This document shows positions 63,035 through 64,000 of a stretch of 64,000 bases of DNA, one piece after another. This DNA comes from Azophilus sp965221465 (GTDB taxonomy: Bacteria > Pseudomonadota > Gammaproteobacteria > Pseudomonadales > Azotimanducaceae). The notes under the pieces are model-generated. The model was not told the DNA's origin. It saw only the letters and a list, made by a program, of their open reading frames with translations, and did no database searches. The position numbers and the translations under genes were made by a program. The first letter of the stretch is position 1. Each line of letters starts with the position of its first letter. The stretch lies in the NCBI GenBank assembly GCA_965221465.1, contig OZ244892.1, forward strand, positions 2,914,001-2,978,000. The letters run 5' to 3'.

Positions 63035-63123
63035 GGAGAATCCTCCCCGATGAATTCAGACATCCCGCGACAGTAGAACACGCGTTGAGACTCTTGCGAA
63101 CCATCCTCGCCGCCATTCAGTCC

Positions 63124-63882
63124 CTAACCGTTTGAAAGCCATCCCCAGACCAATAGAAATAAAACCCAGAACCAAATTCGGCGGTAGAATGGTTTAGACG
63201 ATTTGCGACGCCACTTTCTGGAAACATGCTGGTGTCGACGTCTCCGCGTTAGGCTGTGCTGACGGGTCGATGCGTGATCTCGAATGTGTCGCCGCAAATC
63301 GCCAGTGCGGGACTTTGGCAACACCTCCAATTGGCACAGACGAGTAGCAAGCCTTGCCGTCGACTTTGCATCTTCGAGTGCGTCATGGGCTTTCCAATTG
63401 CGAGATGGCGGGTCGAAGATTTCCAGCGCCCTTTCCAGGCCGATTCGGCGCGATGACCACCATCCGGTGATTTCAGCAAGCCAGTCACAGGCTCCGAGCA
63501 TGGTGCAATGCGAGCGGTTGCGATGAAGGGTTTCGACTCCGGCTCGCTTGAATTCGGCGCTTAGAAAACGCTTGTCGAAGGAGACATTGTGACCCACCAA
63601 CTCGCAGTCACCTATGAAATCGCGAATCTCCCGGGCTTCGTCGGCAAAGGCCGGCTTTCCGGCCACGTCTCTGTCAGTAAATCCGTTGACCCTTGACGCT
63701 TCCCGGGGGATCGGTCTGCCCGGATCGACTACGGCCGTCAAGGAGTCGCCGCTTAGTTTCTCTCCATTGGGGTCTAGTTCCATCCGAATTACTGCCACGC
63801 TGACGATCCGATCGGAATTCGGGTCCAATCCGGTAGTTTCCACGTCGATGACCGCTACGGTCCCGAGCCGATCCCAGGGCAT
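63124..63882 (-). CDS. DnaQ-like 3'-5' exonuclease with C-terminal membrane anchor
   Basis: 252 residues from ATG 63882 (CTGGAGA upstream). DEDDh exonuclease: VIDVETTGLDP (DxE) near 12, VGHNVSFDKRFL near 98, KAHDALEDAKSTARL near 168. After the exonuclease fold comes a highly basic segment (RQHSLTRRRRHQHVSRKWRRK) and a final hydrophobic helix IWFWVLFLLVWGWL near the C-terminus, which looks like a tail anchor. Proofreading subunits lack this, so it probably degrades nucleic acid at the inner membrane. It is a separate transcription unit from the DUF3800 pair. Confidence 0.85.
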   Translation of the reverse strand: MPWDRLGTVAVIDVETTGLDPNSDRIVSVAVIRMELDPNGEKLSGDSLTAVVDPGRPIPREASRVNGFTDRDVAGKPAFADEAREIRDFIGDCELVGHNVSFDKRFLSAEFKRAGVETLHRNRSHCTMLGACDWLAEITGWWSSRRIGLERALEIFDPPSRNWKAHDALEDAKSTARLATRLCQLEVLPKSRTGDLRRHIRDHASTRQHSLTRRRRHQHVSRKWRRKSSKPFYRRIWFWVLFLLVWGWLSNG

Positions 63883-64000
63883 TTCCGTCTCCAGCAGGCT
63901 TCTGCTTCGTCGATTTCCGACACGGTCTGCGCGAACCCCCACATTGCCCTGCTATCAGGGAAGGGAGTGGGTCGCCAACGTCAGACATGTTAGCAATTGC

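Overview
This window is high-GC (about 65% by eye) bacterial chromosomal DNA. Gene content fits a heterotrophic gammaproteobacterium, probably an uncultured marine or host-associated lineage: class Ia nrdAB with a two-ATP-cone NrdA, NhaA, full-length Lhr, two TonB-dependent receptors of the EEVVVTAQKR type, acyl-CoA and PaaG-type catabolic enzymes, and phosphotriesterase, PhyH and sulfatase families. The taxonomic call is inference; no rRNA or tRNA gene was seen.

0-9.8 kb: the end of an ABC exporter (permease truncated by the window edge, LolD-like ATPase), a Nudix hydrolase divergent from an Arc-type repressor, a full-length Lhr helicase carrying a 12-bp tandem repeat, an AcuI-type reductase and an orphan Nmad3-like protein. 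9.9-12.2 kb: a translationally coupled glycosyltransferase/SqdB pair suggesting sulfoquinovose lipid or glycan synthesis.

12.2-22.5 kb is the metabolic centrepiece. A complete aromatic-amine-dehydrogenase-type operon (aauB-E-D-A plus a small monohaem cytochrome c) faces a second, split TTQ amine dehydrogenase locus (B2 and A2 on the minus strand; a TonB receptor, a second MauD and a TetR regulator on the plus strand; then a dihaem cytochrome c). No mauG, mauF, mauL, mauM or mauN is present. Tandem direct repeats lie upstream of both aauB and the TonB receptor.

22.9-42.3 kb: NhaA, a PaaG-type isomerase, a CDF zinc exporter coupled to DgkA, hydantoinase/oxoprolinase A and B on opposite strands, a 1776-residue exonuclease-RecQ-UvrD fusion, an MFS transporter, a second TonB receptor and an acyl-CoA synthetase. 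42.3-44.8 kb: a MerR regulator of CarH/LitR-like layout flanked by two structured candidate small RNAs, each behind a good sigma-70 promoter and each with C-rich loops. A shared TTGTACTGG motif links the MerR leader and one sRNA promoter. This is my best candidate for an undescribed regulatory module.

44.8-55.5 kb: a kinase/phosphotransferase, nitroreductase, acyl-CoA dehydrogenase, M48 lipoprotein protease, phosphotriesterase-homology protein, PhyH oxygenase, a solitary HTH antitoxin next to a phosphotriesterase gene remnant, a lower-GC sulfatase and GlpK. 55.5-60.8 kb: an nrd operon with upstream DnaA-box and NrdR-box candidates, a 62-residue Cys-rich ORF between nrdA and nrdB, and a NrdB with an unusually long N-terminal extension. 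60.8-64 kb has lower GC and looks like the edge of an accessory island: an ImmA/IrrE peptidase, an overlapping gene pair ending in a DUF3800 protein, and a membrane-anchored DnaQ-like exonuclease.

Two families of short non-coding repeats are dispersed through the window: family A (four copies, long hairpin) and family B (two copies with matching terminal inverted repeats, one of which contains a family A copy).
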